Program-made: the position numbers and the translations under genes
In this document: positions 53,032 through 61,954 of the stretch, in pieces
Layout of the letters: every line of letters starts with the position of its first letter
Position numbering within the stretch: the stretch's first letter is position 1
Notes under the pieces: generated by a model
Told to the model about the DNA's origin: nothing
Seen by the model: only the letters and a program-made list of their open reading frames with translations
The model's database searches: none
NCBI RefSeq assembly: GCF_002355275.1
Contig: NZ_CP023449.1
Span: 4,938,001-5,002,000 of the forward strand
Reading direction: 5' to 3'
Length of the DNA: 64,000 bases
Origin: Rhizorhabdus dicambivorans
GTDB taxonomy: Bacteria; Pseudomonadota; Alphaproteobacteria; Sphingomonadales; Sphingomonadaceae

Positions 53032-54549
53032 ATGTCAGCCCGCACCGCACCGACCCTGGCGATCCTCCTCATGCTCGCCGCCTGTGGGGGTGGCGGTTCC
53101 TCGGGCGGCGGCGGCAGCGCCAACCGGGCGCCCAGCTTCACATCGGGGACGACAGCGAGCGTCGCGGAGAACAGCAGCGGCACCGTCTATACCGCCGCCG
53201 CGACCGATCCGGACGGCAACAGCCTGACCTATTCGCTCGTCGGTGGGCCCGATCGCAACGCCTTCCAGATCAGCGCAAGCGGAGCGCTCAGTTTCGTCAG
53301 CAGCCCCGATTTCGAGGCCCCGGCCGATGCCAATGGCGACAATGTCTATCAGGTCGACATCCAGGCGAGCGACGGTAGCCTGACCGCGACACTCTCGCTC
53401 AGCATCACCGTCACCAACGGCGGCAACGATGCGTTCCGCGTGCGCCGGGCCGGCACCGGCTTCGTCCAGCCGGTCTTCGTCGCCCCGGTGCCCGACAATT
53501 CCGGCCGCGTCTTCGTGGTCCAGCGCGGCGGTCTGGTCCGCATCCTCAATCCCGCCACCGGCGCCGTTGCCGCGCAACCCTTCCTCGATGTTTCGGGCAT
53601 CATCGCCAGCGATGGCGAGCGCGGCCTGCTGGGTTTCGCCACTGCCCCGGATTTCGCGAACAGCGGCGCCTTCTTCATCTACATGACCAACAGCGCGGGC
53701 ACCAACGAGGTGCGGCGCTACACCGCCAGCGCCGGAAATCGCGACGTGGCCGATCCGGCCTCCGGCGACATCATCCTCTCGATGCCACACCCCGGCTTCT
53801 CCAACCATAATGGCGGCTGGATCGGCTTCGGTCCCGACAATCTCCTCTATGTCGCGACCGGCGATGGCGGCGGCGCCGGCGATCCCAACGGCAATGCGCA
53901 GAACCGCAATTCGCTGTTGGGCAAGATACTGCGCATCGACGTGCGCAGCGACGGCTTCTCCAGCGATCCCGCGCGCGATTATGCGATTCCCCCGGGCAAC
54001 CCCTTCGCCTCGTCGGGCGGCGCGCCGGAGCTGTGGGCGCTCGGCCTGCGCAATCCGTTCCGCAACAGCTTCGATCCCGTCAGCGGCTTCCTGCTGATCG
54101 GCGATGTCGGCCAGGGCGCGGTCGAGGAGATCGATCTGATGCGGCCAACCGATGGCGGCGCCAATTTCGGCTGGAACCTGCGGGAGGGAAGCCAGGCCTA
54201 TAATGGCGGCGCCAACAGCAGCGCCTTCACCCCGCCAGTCGCCGAATATGGCCATGGCAGCGGGCCGACCCAGGGCAACACCGTGACCGGCGGCCATGTC
54301 TATCGCGGCCCGGTCGAAGGTCTGCGCGGTCATTATGTGTTCGGCGATTTCATCAGCGGCAATATCTGGTCGATCCCGCTGTCGCGCTTCGTCCTGGGCC
54401 AGACGGTACCGGCAAGCCAGTTCACCATCCGCAATCCAGCCCCCAATGCCGGCACAATCGGCATGCCGGTGAGCTTCGGCGTCGACCAGTCGGGCAACCT
54501 CTACATCGTCGATTTCGATGGCGAGATTTTCGTGATCGAACCGGCCTGA
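53032..54549 (+). CDS. Cadherin-like domain plus sorbosone/glucose dehydrogenase-type beta-propeller lipoprotein
   Basis: A 505-aa lipoprotein (lipobox LMLAAC-G followed by a Gly/Ser-rich linker). Residues about 30-135 form a cadherin-like repeat (APSFTSGTTASVAENSSGTV, TDPDGNSLTYSLVGGPD). Residues about 145-505 form a GSDH-type six-bladed propeller with FAPVPDNSGRVFVVQ-like start, DGERGLLGFA, NHNGGWIGFGPDNLLYVATG, and ELWALGLRNPFRNSFD. Such propellers include PQQ-dependent sugar dehydrogenases; whether this one is an active enzyme is not shown. AAGGAAGAG precedes ATG 53032. Confidence 0.83.
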   Translation: MSARTAPTLAILLMLAACGGGGSSGGGGSANRAPSFTSGTTASVAENSSGTVYTAAATDPDGNSLTYSLVGGPDRNAFQISASGALSFVSSPDFEAPADANGDNVYQVDIQASDGSLTATLSLSITVTNGGNDAFRVRRAGTGFVQPVFVAPVPDNSGRVFVVQRGGLVRILNPATGAVAAQPFLDVSGIIASDGERGLLGFATAPDFANSGAFFIYMTNSAGTNEVRRYTASAGNRDVADPASGDIILSMPHPGFSNHNGGWIGFGPDNLLYVATGDGGGAGDPNGNAQNRNSLLGKILRIDVRSDGFSSDPARDYAIPPGNPFASSGGAPELWALGLRNPFRNSFDPVSGFLLIGDVGQGAVEEIDLMRPTDGGANFGWNLREGSQAYNGGANSSAFTPPVAEYGHGSGPTQGNTVTGGHVYRGPVEGLRGHYVFGDFISGNIWSIPLSRFVLGQTVPASQFTIRNPAPNAGTIGMPVSFGVDQSGNLYIVDFDGEIFVIEPA

Positions 54550-54625
54550 TCCGAGAAGATGATTGCTCCCGCCCCCAAAAATCGTTTAGCGAATCGCGCG
54601 AACAGGGAACGGCACCAGAAAGACG

Positions 54626-55522
54626 ATGCCCGACGACAGTAGTAGCAGCGCCGCGGACAGCGGCGGACGATGGTGGCGCGGGCTGCGCGCTTTGTTTGCG
54701 CCCGAGCAGGAACCCAGCCTGCGCGACCAGATCGAGGAAGCGATCGAGGAGCATGACGCCGAGGGCGGCGAGGATGACGACCTCTCCACCGCCGAGCGCG
54801 AGATGCTGCGCAACATCCTTCATTTCGACGAACGCAATGTCGGTGACATCGGCGTCCCGCGCGGTGACATCATCGCGGTCCCGGAGACGATCGGCTTCGA
54901 CGATCTGGTGGCCCGCTTCGCCGAGGCCGAGCATAGCCGCCTGCCGGTCTATGGCGAGGATCTCGACCATGTCGTCGGCATGGTCCATGTAAAGGATGTG
55001 TTCCGGATCATCGCCACGGGCGCGCCGAAGCCGGAAACGATCGCCGGTCTGATACGCCAGCCGCGCTATGTCCCCTCCTCGATGCGGATCATCGACCTTC
55101 TGGCCGAGATGCGCGAGACGCGCACCCACCTCGCCATCGTCCTCAACGAATATAGCGGCACCGACGGCCTGGTCACGATCGAGGACCTGGTCGAGGAGAT
55201 CGTCGGCGACATCGAGGACGAGCATGACGAGGAGGAGGAGGACCTGCTCATCCCGCTCGGCGACGCGATCTGGTCCGCCGACGCCCGCGCCGAGCTGGAG
55301 GACGTGGCCCGTCTGATCGACCCGCGCCTGGCCGACATCGAGGATGATGTAGAGACGCTGGGCGGTCTAGCCTCGGCCCTGGCCGGGCAGGTGCCGCAGA
55401 CGGGCCAGATATTGGCGCATCCCAGCGGCTGGCGGCTCGAGATCGCCGATGCCGACGAGCGCCGGGTGAAGAAACTGCTGCTTCATCCGCCGGCCGTGGC
55501 GGATGAGGCGGAGGGCGAATAA
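54626..55522 (+). CDS. corC: CorC/HlyC-type CBS-domain protein
   Basis: A 298-aa soluble protein with two CBS domains (residues about 75-195; VPRGDIIAVPETIGFDDLV, HSRLPVYGEDLDHVVGMVHV) and a C-terminal CorC_HlyC domain. The acidic stretch EDEHDEEEEDLLIP lies between them. It is the short form linked to Mg2+/Co2+ efflux control. In many alphaproteobacteria it directly follows ybeY and precedes lnt; here two genes separate it from ybeY and lnt does not follow. Confidence 0.88.
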   Translation: MPDDSSSSAADSGGRWWRGLRALFAPEQEPSLRDQIEEAIEEHDAEGGEDDDLSTAEREMLRNILHFDERNVGDIGVPRGDIIAVPETIGFDDLVARFAEAEHSRLPVYGEDLDHVVGMVHVKDVFRIIATGAPKPETIAGLIRQPRYVPSSMRIIDLLAEMRETRTHLAIVLNEYSGTDGLVTIEDLVEEIVGDIEDEHDEEEEDLLIPLGDAIWSADARAELEDVARLIDPRLADIEDDVETLGGLASALAGQVPQTGQILAHPSGWRLEIADADERRVKKLLLHPPAVADEAEGE

Positions 55523-55628
55523 TCTTCGCATGCCGGTGATCTTCCCACACCGGCATATCGGACCTCTCCGGAATGACGAATCCGGTTATCATGCGCTATA
55601 GGCGCAGCACGAAGTACGGAGAGTACCG

Positions 55629-56975
55629 GTGACGACCAAGACCAAGCTGCTGATCGCGCTGCCTGTCCTTCTCGTTCTGGCAGCGCTGGCAGGTATCTAC
55701 GCGCTGGCGACGAACGAGCGGGCCCAGCTACCCTTCGCGAAGACGGTGGGTGTCCGGCCCCAGCTGAGTGAGCCGAATGAAACGCTGATCCCGACGGTCG
55801 CCGTCGCCAAGGCCGTCGGCTGGAAGGCGGGCGAGAAGCCGGCCGCCGCCGCCGGGCTGTCGGTCGCGGCGTTCGCCGAGGGGCTGACCCATCCGCGCTG
55901 GATCTATGTGCTGCCCAATGGCGACGTGCTGGTCAGCGAGAGCAACTCGCCGCCCCGCACCAAGGACAATGGCGGCGGCGGCATCACCGGCTTCGTCATG
56001 AAGAGGATGATGGCGCGGGCCGGTGCCGGCGTGCCGTCGCCGAACCGCATCATCCTGCTGCGCGACGCCGATGGCGACGGGAAGGCCGAGCTGAAGACCG
56101 TGCTGATCGGCGGTCTCAACTCGCCGAGCGGCATGGCCTGGGCGGATGGCCAGCTCTATATCGCCAACACCGACGCGGTCGTCCGTGTCCCCTTCACCCC
56201 CGGCCAGACGAAGATCGACGCCAAGCCGGCCGTGGTGGCGAAGCTGCCCGGCGGCTACAACCATTGGGCGCGCAACCTGCTGCTCTCGGCCGACGGCAAG
56301 TCGCTCTTCGTCGCGGTCGGCTCCGCGTCGAACATCGGCGAGCGCGGCCTGGACAAGGAGGAGAAGCGCGCCGCGATCCTCCAGATCTCGCTGCCCTCCG
56401 GCCAGGACCGCGTCTTCGCCTATGGGCTGCGCAATCCCAACGGCATGGCGTTCGAGCCGACCACCGGCGATCTGTGGACGGTCGTCAACGAGCGCGACAT
56501 GATCGGATCGGACATGGTGCCCGATTATCTGACCGAGGTGCAGCTGGGCGGATTCTACGGCTGGCCCTGGTATTATTGGGGCGGCGTGATCGACAAGCGG
56601 GTACCCGAGCCCGAGGACGATCTGCAATCCTATGTGATCCGCCCCGATTATTCGCTCGGGCCGCATGTCGCGGCATTGGGCCTGACCTTCGCCGAGGGGG
56701 CGATCCTCGGCCCCGACTATGCGGACGGCGCCTTCATCGCCGAGCATGGCTCGTGGAACCGCCGCCCCCGCTCGGGCTACAAGGTCGTGTTCGTGCCCTT
56801 CGCGCAGGGCAAGCCGATGGGCCAGCCGCGCGATGTGCTGACGGGCTTCCTGTCCCCCGATGAGGAGGCGCGTGGCCGTCCGGTCGCGGTCGCGATCGGC
56901 AAGCGCGGGGGACTGTTCGTGACCGACGATGTCGGCGGCAAGGTCTGGCGGGTCACCGCGGCCGCGCCGCGGTAG
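55629..56975 (+). CDS. Sorbosone dehydrogenase-type beta-propeller protein
   Basis: A 448-aa protein with an N-terminal membrane anchor or signal (LLIALPVLLVLAALAGIYAL) and a GSDH-like propeller: FAEGLTHPRWIYVLPNGDVL, GGYNHWARNLLLSADGKSLF, VFAYGLRNPNGMAFEPTTGD and AEHGSWNRRPRSGYKVV. It resembles PQQ-dependent L-sorbosone dehydrogenases and is periplasmic by prediction. It starts with GTG 55629, with GGAGAG upstream. It is a different subtype from the propeller at 53032. Confidence 0.85.
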   Translation: MTTKTKLLIALPVLLVLAALAGIYALATNERAQLPFAKTVGVRPQLSEPNETLIPTVAVAKAVGWKAGEKPAAAAGLSVAAFAEGLTHPRWIYVLPNGDVLVSESNSPPRTKDNGGGGITGFVMKRMMARAGAGVPSPNRIILLRDADGDGKAELKTVLIGGLNSPSGMAWADGQLYIANTDAVVRVPFTPGQTKIDAKPAVVAKLPGGYNHWARNLLLSADGKSLFVAVGSASNIGERGLDKEEKRAAILQISLPSGQDRVFAYGLRNPNGMAFEPTTGDLWTVVNERDMIGSDMVPDYLTEVQLGGFYGWPWYYWGGVIDKRVPEPEDDLQSYVIRPDYSLGPHVAALGLTFAEGAILGPDYADGAFIAEHGSWNRRPRSGYKVVFVPFAQGKPMGQPRDVLTGFLSPDEEARGRPVAVAIGKRGGLFVTDDVGGKVWRVTAAAPR

Positions 56976-57018
56976 TTTTCGATTAGAGTGAAACCAAGGC
57001 CGGGGCCTGAGGGCTAAA

Positions 57019-57822
57019 TCAGATCAGCTGGCTCAGCTTGGATGGCGCGGGGAAGCTGCTCGCCGCACCGCTTTCGGGGGGAAGCGGCGGCGCTTCGAAG
57101 CGATGCCAGCCGCCGGCCGACAGCCGCTCGAGCGGCTGGAAGCGGGTCTTGTACTGCATCCGGGCCGAGCCCTCGACCCAATAGCCGAGATAGACATAGG
57201 GCAAACCGCTCTCGGCCGCGCGGCGGATATGCTCGAGGATGATGTAGGTGCCCAGGCCAGGGCGGCTGTCGTCCTCGGTCTCGAAGAAGCTGTAGACCAT
57301 CGACAGCCCGTCGGACTGGCTGTCGGTCAGGCAGGCCCCGATCAGCTTGCCCGGCCGGCCCCCGACCGAAGGCTCGCGATATTCGACGATGTGGGTCTTG
57401 ACCGGGGTCTGCTCCACCATGTCGGCGAAATCGAGTTCGTCCATCTGCGCCATGCCGCCGCCCGGATGCCGGGCCTTCAGGTACCGGCGCAGCAGGGCGA
57501 ACTGCTCCTCGGTGGTCCAGGGCTTGCAGACGCTGACGTCCAGATCGGCGTGGCGGCGCATCAGCTTGCGCTGGCTGGCATTGGGCTTGAACTCGTCCGC
57601 GACGACGCGGACCGAGACACAGGCCTGGCAATCGACGCAGGTCGGGCGATAGGCGACGCCCTGGCTGCGGCGAAAACCGATCCGGCCGAGCGCGTCGTTG
57701 AGCTCGGCCGCATTGGGGCCCGACAATTCGGTGAACACCTTACGCTCGGTCCGCCCGGCGAGATATGGGCACGGGCCGGGGGTCGTCACGAAGAAGCGCG
57801 GAAAGCGGAACTGCGCCGTCAT
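57019..57822 (-). CDS. bpt: Aspartate/glutamate leucyltransferase (Bpt)
   Basis: A 267-aa aminoacyl-tRNA-protein transferase of the N-end rule pathway, related to eukaryotic arginyltransferases. The N-terminal Cys motifs are CPYL (Cys18) and TCVDCQAC (Cys62, 65, 68); YRPTCVDC and the later [18 protein letters not shown] are family marks. The Bpt class adds leucine to N-terminal Asp/Glu. It converges with the sorbosone dehydrogenase-type gene. Confidence 0.93.
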   Translation of the reverse strand: MTAQFRFPRFFVTTPGPCPYLAGRTERKVFTELSGPNAAELNDALGRIGFRRSQGVAYRPTCVDCQACVSVRVVADEFKPNASQRKLMRRHADLDVSVCKPWTTEEQFALLRRYLKARHPGGGMAQMDELDFADMVEQTPVKTHIVEYREPSVGGRPGKLIGACLTDSQSDGLSMVYSFFETEDDSRPGLGTYIILEHIRRAAESGLPYVYLGYWVEGSARMQYKTRFQPLERLSAGGWHRFEAPPLPPESGAASSFPAPSKLSQLI

Positions 57823-57953
57823 TCGAAGCCCTGCCCCATTACAAATTGAACGCTCACTGGTCTGGCCTGACTATGCCTACGCATGAACGTCATGAAAAGA
57901 GCATTAACCTTGAATCTTTTTGGGGCGTTTCGACTAAAGTCGAAGCCCTCAAA

Positions 57954-59201
57954 CTACGCAGCCTCGACGGTCTCCACTTCATAACCCTCCCGCTGGAGGG
58001 CATCGAGCAGGCGGCCGAGATGCGCCGCGTCGCGGGTCTCGCATTCGATCTCGGCGATCAGGCCCTTGGCCGGCAGGGTGGTGAACACCCGCTGGTGATA
58101 GACCTCCACGATGTTGACCTGCTGTTCGTCGAACACGCGGGCAACGTGGAACAGCGCGCCGGGGCGATCCTGCAGGCGGATGCTGAGGCGGGCGAGCCGG
58201 CCCGAACGGGCAAGGTCGCGCAGCAGCACATTGGCCAGCAGCCGGGTATCGATGTTGCCCCCGGTCAGGATCACGCCGACATTACGGCCCCGGAACAGCT
58301 TGCCATGGCTGAGCAGCGCGGCGAGTCCGACGGCGCCGGCCCCCTCGACCACGGTCTTCTCGATCTGGAGCAGCATCGACAGCGCGGTCTCGGTATCGCG
58401 CTCGGCGACCAGCACGATCTCGTCGACCAGCGCGCGGACGATGCCGCTGGTGACGGCGCCCGGCTGCTTGACGGCGATACCCTCGGCCAGCGTGTCGCCG
58501 TCGCAGGGCAGGATCAGCCCCTTCATCTTGGCGTACATCGACGGATAGAGCTCGGCCTGGACGCCGATCACCCTGGGCGGCCGCGCCGCCCCGCGCGCGA
58601 CCACCGCCGCACCCGAGATCAGGCCGCCGCCGCCGATCGGCACGACCAGCGTGTCGATCTCGGGCACATCCTCCAGCATCTCCAGCGTGACGGTGCCCTG
58701 GCCCGCGATCACGTCGGGATCGTCGAACGGATGGACGAAGGTCAGGCCCTCGCGCTCGACCATCGCCAGCGCGGCTTCGTTCGCATCGTCGAACCGCTCG
58801 CCGGTCAGGATCACGCGTGCGCCATGGCCCTCGGTCTGCTGGACCTTCACCGTGGGGGTGGGCTTGGGCATCACGATCGTCACCGGAATGCCGAGCCGGG
58901 CGCCGTGATAGGCGAGGCCCTGGGCATGGTTGCCCGCCGACGCCGCGATTACGCCGCGCGCCTTCTGCTCGTCGGACAGCAGCAGCAGCTTGTTGAGCGC
59001 CCCGCGCTCCTTATAGGCGGCGGTGAACTGCAGATTCTCGAACTTCAGCCAGACATTGGCGCCGGTGATCTTGCTGAGCGTACGGCTCTTCATGATCGGC
59101 GTGCGAACGATCGAAGGCGCGATCCGCGCGTGCGCCGCGCGGACATCGTCGATGGTCACCGGGACGCCCTCGGCGTCGTTCTGCTTGTGCACGCTAGCCA
59201 T
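57954..59201 (-). CDS. ilvA: Threonine ammonia-lyase with ACT domain
   Basis: A 415-aa PLP enzyme deaminating threonine to 2-oxobutanoate (serine may also be used). The PLP lysine is Lys64 in FTAAYKERGALN; the phosphate-binding loop is PIGGGGLISG. The C-terminal ACT-like part (LARLSIRLQDRPGALFHVAR) suggests allosteric control. Length fits the short IlvA/TdcB-like type. ATG 59201 is preferred; the frame extends upstream into the divergent promoter. Confidence 0.92.
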   Translation of the reverse strand: MASVHKQNDAEGVPVTIDDVRAAHARIAPSIVRTPIMKSRTLSKITGANVWLKFENLQFTAAYKERGALNKLLLLSDEQKARGVIAASAGNHAQGLAYHGARLGIPVTIVMPKPTPTVKVQQTEGHGARVILTGERFDDANEAALAMVEREGLTFVHPFDDPDVIAGQGTVTLEMLEDVPEIDTLVVPIGGGGLISGAAVVARGAARPPRVIGVQAELYPSMYAKMKGLILPCDGDTLAEGIAVKQPGAVTSGIVRALVDEIVLVAERDTETALSMLLQIEKTVVEGAGAVGLAALLSHGKLFRGRNVGVILTGGNIDTRLLANVLLRDLARSGRLARLSIRLQDRPGALFHVARVFDEQQVNIVEVYHQRVFTTLPAKGLIAEIECETRDAAHLGRLLDALQREGYEVETVEAA

Positions 59202-59274
59202 AGTCGCCGGGCCATAGCGGATAACGCACCGGAGTCCTAGCATCGCTCGAAAATCCATCTTATGCGGGGAGCCT

Positions 59275-60144
59275 ATGGCAAAACTGACCTTCCTGGGGCT
59301 GGGCGCGATGGGCGCCCCGATCGCGCGACATCTGGCCGGAGCCGGCCACGACGTCACCGTCTACAACCGCACCCGCGCCAAGGCCGAGGCCTGGGTGGAT
59401 GCGCATGGCGGACGGCTGGCGCCGACCCCCGCAGCCGCCGCCGAGGATGCCGATGCAGTGTTCTCCTGCGTTGGCGCCGATGGCGACCTGGAAGCGGTTA
59501 CCCTGCGCAAGGACGGCTGCTTCGCCGCGATGAAGAAGGGCGCACTGTTCGTCGACCACACCACCGCCTCCGCCAAGATCGCCCGCCAGCTGGCGGTCGA
59601 GGGCAAGGATCGCGGGCTGCTGGTGGTCGACGCGCCGGTCTCGGGCGGCCAGTCGGGCGCCGAGGCGGGGACGCTCTCGATCATGTGCGGCGGCTCCGAC
59701 AAGGCGATGGCCGCCGCGACTCCGCTGATGCAGGCCTATTCGTCGCGGATCGTCCATATCGGCGGGCCGGGCGCGGGGCAGACCACCAAGATGGTCAACC
59801 AGATCTGCATCGCCGGCGCGATGCAGAGCGCCGCCGAGGCGCTGCGCTTCGCCCAGAATGCCGATCTCGATCTCGACAAGGTGTTCGAGGCCGTCTCGGG
59901 CGGCGCGGCGGCCAGCTGGTACATGCTCAACCGCTGGAAGACGATGAGCGAGGACAGCTTCGACTTCGGCTTCGCGGTCGACTGGATGCGCAAGGACCTT
60001 AGCATCGCGATCGAGGAGGCGCGCTCGAACGGCGCCGCGCTTCCCTTCGCCGCGCTGGCCGATCAATTCTATGGCGAGGCGCAGGCGCTGGGCTGCGGCC
60101 GGCTCGATATCTCCTCGGTGGTGAAGCGGCTGCCGAAGACGTGA
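59275..60144 (+). CDS. Beta-hydroxyacid dehydrogenase (3-hydroxyisobutyrate dehydrogenase family)
   Basis: A 289-aa NAD(P)-dependent oxidoreductase. The cofactor motif is GLGAMGAPIARHLAGAG, the substrate-binding motif DAPVSGGQSGAEAGTLSIM, and the catalytic Lys172 lies in TKMVNQICIAGAM. Its specific substrate (3-hydroxyisobutyrate, tartronate semialdehyde or another) is not decided. GGGGAG precedes ATG 59275. It is divergent from ilvA. Confidence 0.9.
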   Translation: MAKLTFLGLGAMGAPIARHLAGAGHDVTVYNRTRAKAEAWVDAHGGRLAPTPAAAAEDADAVFSCVGADGDLEAVTLRKDGCFAAMKKGALFVDHTTASAKIARQLAVEGKDRGLLVVDAPVSGGQSGAEAGTLSIMCGGSDKAMAAATPLMQAYSSRIVHIGGPGAGQTTKMVNQICIAGAMQSAAEALRFAQNADLDLDKVFEAVSGGAAASWYMLNRWKTMSEDSFDFGFAVDWMRKDLSIAIEEARSNGAALPFAALADQFYGEAQALGCGRLDISSVVKRLPKT

Positions 60145-60150
60145 TTTTTT

Positions 60151-60285
60151 GCCCTCTCCCTTCAGGGGATAGGGAGGGGCCCGCCGCATAGCGGTGGGAG
60201 GGTGAGGGCAAGCTCAGGATTGAAGACATGGCTTTTCTCTCGCTACGACGTGCCCTCACCCTCCCTCTCCCTAAGTGGGAGAGGG
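60151..60285. repeat. REP-like palindromic repeat cluster overlapping a gene start
   Basis: GGGAGGGTGAGGGCA (60196-60210) is an exact inverted copy of 60251-60265. A second hairpin has arms 60263-60271 and 60277-60285. An additional C/G-rich arm lies at 60151-60180. The ATG at 60228 lies in the loop between the 15-bp arms. Confidence 0.7.
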
Positions 60286-61916
60286 GTTTATGGGCCCTCG
60301 CCCTCCTCGCCTCCCCCGCGCTGGCCGACGGGCTGATCGACAACGCCAACGGCTACAGCTTCGACGGCAAGGGCCAGCTCGTCCGCTTCAACGGCCTGCT
60401 GATCGACGATCAGGGCAAGGTGGCGAAGCTGCTCGACCGCAACGACAAGCGGCCCGAGAAGCTCGATTACCGGCTCGATGCGAAGGGCCGCACCGTCATT
60501 CCCGGGCTGATCGACGCGCATGGCCATGTCATGGCGCTCGGCGCCGCCGCGCTGTCGCTCGACCTGTCGGCCACCAACAGCCTTGCCGAGATGCAGGACG
60601 CGCTGCGCCGCTATGCCGCCGACCGGCCGACGCCGCTGTGGATCGGCGGCGGCGGCTGGAACCAGGAGCGCTGGGGCCTCGGCCGCTTCCCCACCGCCGC
60701 CGATATCGATGCGATCACCCCCGGCCGGCCGGTGGTGCTCAACCGGGTCGATGGCCACGCGCTGCTCGCCAATTCGGCGGCGATGGCCGCAGCCGGGATC
60801 AGCGCCGCGACCAAGGACCCGCCCGGCGGCCGTATCGAGCGCGATGCGAAGGGCAAGCCGACCGGCGTGTTCATCGATGCCGCGCAGCATCTGATCCGCG
60901 ACTCGGTGCCGCCGATGCTGCCGCGCGACCGCGACGCCGCGCTCGCCAGGGCACAGGATATCCTGCTCTCCTACGGCATCACCGCCACCGCCGACATGGG
61001 CACCAGCACCGACGACTGGGCGGTGATGCGCCGGGCCGGCGACGCCGGGCGGCTCAAGCTGCGGATCATCGCCTATGCCGGTGGCATTCCGGCGCTGCTC
61101 TCGATCGCCGGCACCGGGCCGACGCCCTGGCTCTATGACGGGCGGCTGCGGATGATCGGGGTCAAGCTCTACGACGACGGCGCGCTCGGCTCGCGCGGGG
61201 CCTGGCTCAAGGCGCCCTATGCCGATGCGCCGGGCCAGAAGGGCCTCCAGTTCCTCGACGACGCCAAATTGCGCAACCTGATGAGCCGCGCCGCGATGGA
61301 TGGCTTCCAGACCGCCGTCCACGCGATCGGCGACGCCGCCAACGCGCAGCTGCTGGACGCCATCGACGAGCTGGCCGCAACCTACAAGGGCGACCGGCGC
61401 TGGCGCATCGAACATGCCCAGATCGTCGATCCCGCCGATCTGTCCCGCTTCGGGCGCAACGGCATCGTCGCCTCGATGCAGCCGGTCCACCAGACGTCGG
61501 ATCGCCTGATGGCGGAGGCGCGGCTCGGGCCGAACCGGCTGGGGGGCGCCTATGCCTGGAAGGCGATGCTCGACAACAAGGCGCCGCTGGCCTTCGGATC
61601 GGACTATCCGGTCGAAAGTCCCAATCCCTTCCCGGCCCTCGCCACGGCGATCAGCCGGCAGGACGAGCGCGGCCAGCCGGCCGGCGGCTGGCAGCCGCAG
61701 CAGGCGATCACCCTGCCCCAGGCATTTCGCGCCTTCACCGAGACCGCGGCCTTCGCCGGCTTCGCCGAGGACCGGATCGGCACGCTGATGCCGGGCCGCA
61801 TGGCCGATTTCCTGATCCTCGACCGCGATATCTTCACCGCCACCGCGCCCGATATCCGCGCGGCGAAGCCGGTCGAGACCTGGATCGGCGGCAAACGCAT
61901 ATGGGTCGCGAAATAA
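60228..61916 (+). CDS. Amidohydrolase family protein (YtcJ-like), secreted
   Basis: A 562-aa metal-dependent hydrolase. The HxH metal motif is DAHGH (His98, His100), and later ligands lie in QTAVHAIGDAANAQ, RIEHAQIVDP and AFGSDYPVESPNP. The layout fits the YtcJ-like amidohydrolase_3 group. The N-terminus reads RALTLPLPKWERG, a translation of the palindromic repeat, followed by a hydrophobic segment (LWALALLASPALA) that could still act as a signal peptide. The substrate is unknown. Confidence 0.86.
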   Translation: MAFLSLRRALTLPLPKWERGLWALALLASPALADGLIDNANGYSFDGKGQLVRFNGLLIDDQGKVAKLLDRNDKRPEKLDYRLDAKGRTVIPGLIDAHGHVMALGAAALSLDLSATNSLAEMQDALRRYAADRPTPLWIGGGGWNQERWGLGRFPTAADIDAITPGRPVVLNRVDGHALLANSAAMAAAGISAATKDPPGGRIERDAKGKPTGVFIDAAQHLIRDSVPPMLPRDRDAALARAQDILLSYGITATADMGTSTDDWAVMRRAGDAGRLKLRIIAYAGGIPALLSIAGTGPTPWLYDGRLRMIGVKLYDDGALGSRGAWLKAPYADAPGQKGLQFLDDAKLRNLMSRAAMDGFQTAVHAIGDAANAQLLDAIDELAATYKGDRRWRIEHAQIVDPADLSRFGRNGIVASMQPVHQTSDRLMAEARLGPNRLGGAYAWKAMLDNKAPLAFGSDYPVESPNPFPALATAISRQDERGQPAGGWQPQQAITLPQAFRAFTETAAFAGFAEDRIGTLMPGRMADFLILDRDIFTATAPDIRAAKPVETWIGGKRIWVAK

Positions 61917-61954
61917 TTCATCATCCTGACATGCCCGGCATGCAACGGAGCCCT

